A stretch of DNA of 7,441 nucleotides from an uncultured Candidatus Poseidoniales archaeon (GTDB lineage Archaea; Thermoplasmatota; Poseidoniia; Poseidoniales; Thalassarchaeaceae): contig CATMIM010000045.1 of assembly GCA_950068635.1 (NCBI GenBank), positions 1-7,441 of the forward strand, in the 5' to 3' direction. The notes beneath the pieces are model-generated. The model had not been told where the DNA came from. It was given only the letters and a program-made list of their open reading frames with translations, and made no database searches. A program made the position numbers and the translations under genes. Shown piece after piece: positions 5,348 to 7,441 of this stretch (positions are counted from its first letter, which is position 1; every line of letters starts with the position of its first letter).

Positions 5348-6662
5348 AGAATCCTCTTGCTCCTGCCAGGGCCGTCGACAGCAGCATGTCTGGCTCCCAG
5401 TCCATGACGAATGCGCCGAGTCCACGTAGTTCGCTGATGAGGATGTCCCGCTCGGTCTTGAGCACCTCATAGCCGGTACGATCGAGCCGGCGGGCGTCGA
5501 ATTCGAACTCCAGGCTCGAGGGGGTCAGGATGGTCACATCGAAGTCGCGCGCTCGCAGATCGCGGATGGCGTTGACGATGGTGGCGTCGTCCTCCAGACA
5601 GGAGAGCACGATGATCGGGCTACCCCTGTTGATGTGCGGGAGGATGCGGTTGGTGACGACCTGCAACGGGGTGTTGCCGCGCGCCATCGCGCCTGCCAGT
5701 TTCGTCAGCAGCACGTACAGCTGCTTCTTGCCGGTGTCGCGATCGACGCTGACGATCTCATCACCGTAGACAACGAGTCCCACCGAGTCACGTCGTGAGA
5801 GGAAGAACTGCGCCAGCGACGCAGCCGCCCGCGTTCCGTAGACCAGTGAGTTGCGACTCACCGGACCTGTCTCGGCCACCGCGCGGCTGTCGATGATGAT
5901 GATGATGTCACTGACCGCATCACGTTCGCGCTCGTTGACCATCACCTTGCCCATGCGTGCATATGCGCTCCAGTTGATCGACTTCATCGGGTCACCGGGA
6001 ATATATTCGCGCAGGTTGTAGAACTCTGAGCCCGGGCCCGGCTGACGGATGTTCACCGCGCCGGTGAAGATCTTCGGGACCTTGCTCTTCACGAATGCGT
6101 CCTTCAGGTCCTCGGTCTTCGGGAACACCAGGAAGTCGTCATAGACGTGCAGTTCCTTCTCCCTGTGGAAGAATCCGAACGTGTCCTGAATGCGAACGGC
6201 CACCGGGCCGATGGTGTAGAAGCCACGCAGCGGACATTCGACCGTGTATTCGATCATCGTCTCGCGTCGCGGCCCCAGTTCCATCAGGATGTAGTTGGCT
6301 CCCTTCTTGATGCGCATGACCTCGGGCAGGCTGTCGCGCACCTCGAGCACCTTGGACAGCGGAGAGTGGTTCTGCACCCTCAGAGTGACCTCGACCTCCC
6401 CGTCCTCGAACACGCGTGCGGAGGAGAGTTTCCGCATCGCCGACAGATTGGACAGGCTCACACCTGCTTCCTCGTCTGTCTTTTCCTCGAGCCGCCGTCC
6501 ACTGGCCGCGACATCGGCGTGTCCCGCCTTGAGCGCCGCCCAGGTCAGGAAGGAGAGCAACACCACCGCGACGGTCACGAGTTGCTGGTTGCGCAGGGTG
6601 AGGCCGAGCATGTAGAGTGCAATCGCCAGACTGCCGAACATGGCAGACTTCCGGGACCACAC
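5346..6662 (-). CDS. DUF58 family membrane-anchored protein (vWA-like)
   Basis: A 438-residue DUF58 protein. Two hydrophobic segments (about 8-24 and 27-46) anchor the N-terminus. A beta-rich region follows (about 75-170), with RVQNHSPLSK and CPLRGFYTIGPVAVRIQDTFGFF typical of the family. The DUF58 hallmark is LREYIPGDPMKSINWSAYAR (217-236), followed by KVMVNERERD. A von Willebrand A-like domain then begins at IIIIID (253-258). The MIDAS-type DxSxS is not intact: after Asp258 the sequence reads DSRAV, so metal binding of the classical kind is doubtful. DUF58 proteins usually occur next to MoxR ATPases and are thought to work with them in complex maturation or envelope functions; the actual target is unknown. 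The GTG start has GAGGTGA 6 bases upstream, and an in-frame TGA (6669-6671) excludes a longer form; the alternative Met8 has no comparable support. It lies 43 bases after moxR and is probably in the same transcript. Confidence 0.92.
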   Translation of the reverse strand: MWSRKSAMFGSLAIALYMLGLTLRNQQLVTVAVVLLSFLTWAALKAGHADVAASGRRLEEKTDEEAGVSLSNLSAMRKLSSARVFEDGEVEVTLRVQNHSPLSKVLEVRDSLPEVMRIKKGANYILMELGPRRETMIEYTVECPLRGFYTIGPVAVRIQDTFGFFHREKELHVYDDFLVFPKTEDLKDAFVKSKVPKIFTGAVNIRQPGPGSEFYNLREYIPGDPMKSINWSAYARMGKVMVNERERDAVSDIIIIIDSRAVAETGPVSRNSLVYGTRAAASLAQFFLSRRDSVGLVVYGDEIVSVDRDTGKKQLYVLLTKLAGAMARGNTPLQVVTNRILPHINRGSPIIVLSCLEDDATIVNAIRDLRARDFDVTILTPSSLEFEFDARRLDRTGYEVLKTERDILISELRGLGAFVMDWEPDMLLSTALAGARGF

Positions 6663-6668
6663 CCTCGC

Positions 6669-6675
6669 TCACCTC
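6669..6675 (-). promoter_or_regulatory. Shine-Dalgarno site for the DUF58 gene
   Basis: GAGGTGA on the minus strand lies 6 bases before the GTG at 6662. The same bases contain an in-frame TGA that bounds the gene. The rest of the 43-base gap after moxR (6663-6705) shows no other recognisable element. Confidence 0.65.
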
Positions 6676-6705
6676 GCTCCCCTGGGGTCGCTCTCCAGGT
6701 CAGGC

Positions 6706-7441
6706 TCAGACCGTGGGCACCGGAACCTGGCCGAGGATGGTCTGGATGACCTCCTCGTTCTCGAGTCCCTTGATCTGGTGCTCCGGCTTCAGAATCAGCC
6801 TGTGTGAGATGGCCAGCGTGGCCACCGACTTGACGTCGTCCGGGGTCACGAAGTCCCGTCCGCGCATGGTGGCTGCGGCTCGTCCAGTCTTCAACAGTGC
6901 TTGTGAACCACGAGGCGAGGCGCCGACCAGAACCCGCGGGTCCTCTCGTGTGCGCGCTACCAGTTCGACCATGTACATGCGCACGGCCGGGTCAACATAG
7001 ACATCCTCGGTTGCTTGCTGCATGGCGACGAGGCGCTGCGGGTCGGTGATGGTCTCGACATCGACTGCGTCCTTCTTGCGGGCGATACGCCGGGCGAGGA
7101 TCTCATCCTCATCCGCGCGGTCGGGGTAGCCGACGCTCATCTTCATCATGAATCGGTCGACCTGTGCCTCGGGCAGCGGGTAGGTTCCCTCTTGCTCGAT
7201 CGGGTTCTGCGTCGCCATCGTCAGGAACGGGGAGGGCAGCTTGTGGGTCACGACCCCGATGGTCACCTGCTTCTCCTGCATCGCTTCCAGCAGAGCGGCC
7301 TGGGTCTTGGGCGGCGCACGGTTGATCTCGTCAGAGAGCAACAGATTGCAGAAGATCGGTCCGGGCTTGAATGTGAACTCGCCCTTCTTGGCGTCGTAGA
7401 TGTTCGTGCCGGTGATGTCGGCCGGCAGCAGGTCAGGCGTG
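6706..7441 (-). CDS. moxR: MoxR-family AAA+ ATPase (N-terminus outside the window)
   Basis: The visible part is 244 residues; the gene runs off the right edge, so roughly the first 75-90 residues, with Walker A, are missing. The fragment opens with TPDLLPADITGTNIYD, the characteristic MoxR block after Walker A. Walker B is NLLLSDEINRAP (about fragment 32-43, Asp37-Glu38). Sensor 1 is ATQNP (76-80), followed by EQEGTYPLPEAQVDRF (82-97) with an arginine-finger candidate at Arg96. Sensor 2 is GASPRG (173-178, Arg177), and the C-terminal lid includes RDFVTPDDVKSVA. MoxR proteins form hexameric rings that use ATP to remodel or activate partners, commonly with a DUF58 or vWA protein, as the next gene here. 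The TTG at 7341 is an internal Leu codon: open frame and family sequence continue to the edge. Any operon promoter lies outside the window. Confidence 0.95.
   Translation of the reverse strand, partial: TPDLLPADITGTNIYDAKKGEFTFKPGPIFCNLLLSDEINRAPPKTQAALLEAMQEKQVTIGVVTHKLPSPFLTMATQNPIEQEGTYPLPEAQVDRFMMKMSVGYPDRADEDEILARRIARKKDAVDVETITDPQRLVAMQQATEDVYVDPAVRMYMVELVARTREDPRVLVGASPRGSQALLKTGRAAATMRGRDFVTPDDVKSVATLAISHRLILKPEHQIKGLENEEVIQTILGQVPVPTV

Noticed and set aside
5336..5470. 45-residue N-terminal extension of the membrane protein
   Set aside because: It overlaps the conserved C-terminus of DUF58, reads as low-complexity Ser/Cys sequence, and the ATG at 5335 has a strong SD at normal spacing.
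6147..6749. Plus-strand open frame of 200 codons
   Set aside because: It is antisense to the DUF58 gene and the moxR end, with His/Arg/Gly-rich composition and no recognisable motif.
6706..7341. MoxR protein starting at the TTG at 7341
   Set aside because: That TTG is an internal Leu codon of the Walker B strand; the same frame continues with MoxR-specific sequence (LLPADITG) to the window edge.

Overview
The window is a compact, GC-rich stretch of archaeal chromosome, coding almost from end to end. Two gene blocks converge near position 4400. An archaeal source follows from two enzymes in the left block that belong to archaeal-type families: a type II 3-dehydroquinate synthase and a GHMP-superfamily shikimate kinase. 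Shine-Dalgarno (SD) sites close to the perfect complement of an archaeal 16S 3' end (GAGGTGA or GAGGTGAT) precede most genes. A euryarchaeal or Thermoplasmatota-like marine archaeon would fit, but that placement is inference from gene content and style, not from a marker gene.

Left block, plus strand, 1-4398: the tail of an unidentified upstream gene, then 3-dehydroquinate synthase II (58-1113), archaeal shikimate kinase (1115-1969), chorismate synthase (1991-3070) and aspartate kinase (3067-4398). Gaps are 1 to 21 bases, with one 4-base GTGA overlap, so this is very probably one operon. The first three enzymes act in the shikimate pathway to chorismate. Aspartate kinase looks foreign to that list until the archaeal variant is considered: there dehydroquinate is built from L-aspartate semialdehyde plus 6-deoxy-5-ketofructose phosphate, and aspartate kinase starts the route to the semialdehyde. 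The operon therefore appears to join the supply of the aromatic precursor to its use. Dehydroquinate dehydratase, shikimate dehydrogenase, EPSP synthase and the ADH synthase are not in the window.

Right block, minus strand, 7441 down to 4418: a MoxR-type AAA+ ATPase (its N-terminus with Walker A lies beyond the window), then a DUF58 membrane-anchored protein with a von Willebrand A-like fold, then an uncharacterised six-helix membrane protein. MoxR plus DUF58 is a widespread pair thought to form a chaperone-like or metal-insertion system at the membrane. The third gene starts 10 bases after the DUF58 stop and is probably a co-translated partner.

The operons are separated by only 19 bases, which contain part of a short hairpin that could serve both sides. 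I saw no tRNA, rRNA, CRISPR array, insertion sequence or attachment site, and no gene-free stretch longer than about 45 bases. The more notable points are the aspartate kinase linkage, substitutions at normally conserved positions of chorismate synthase, a degenerate MIDAS motif in the DUF58 protein and the unknown membrane protein.
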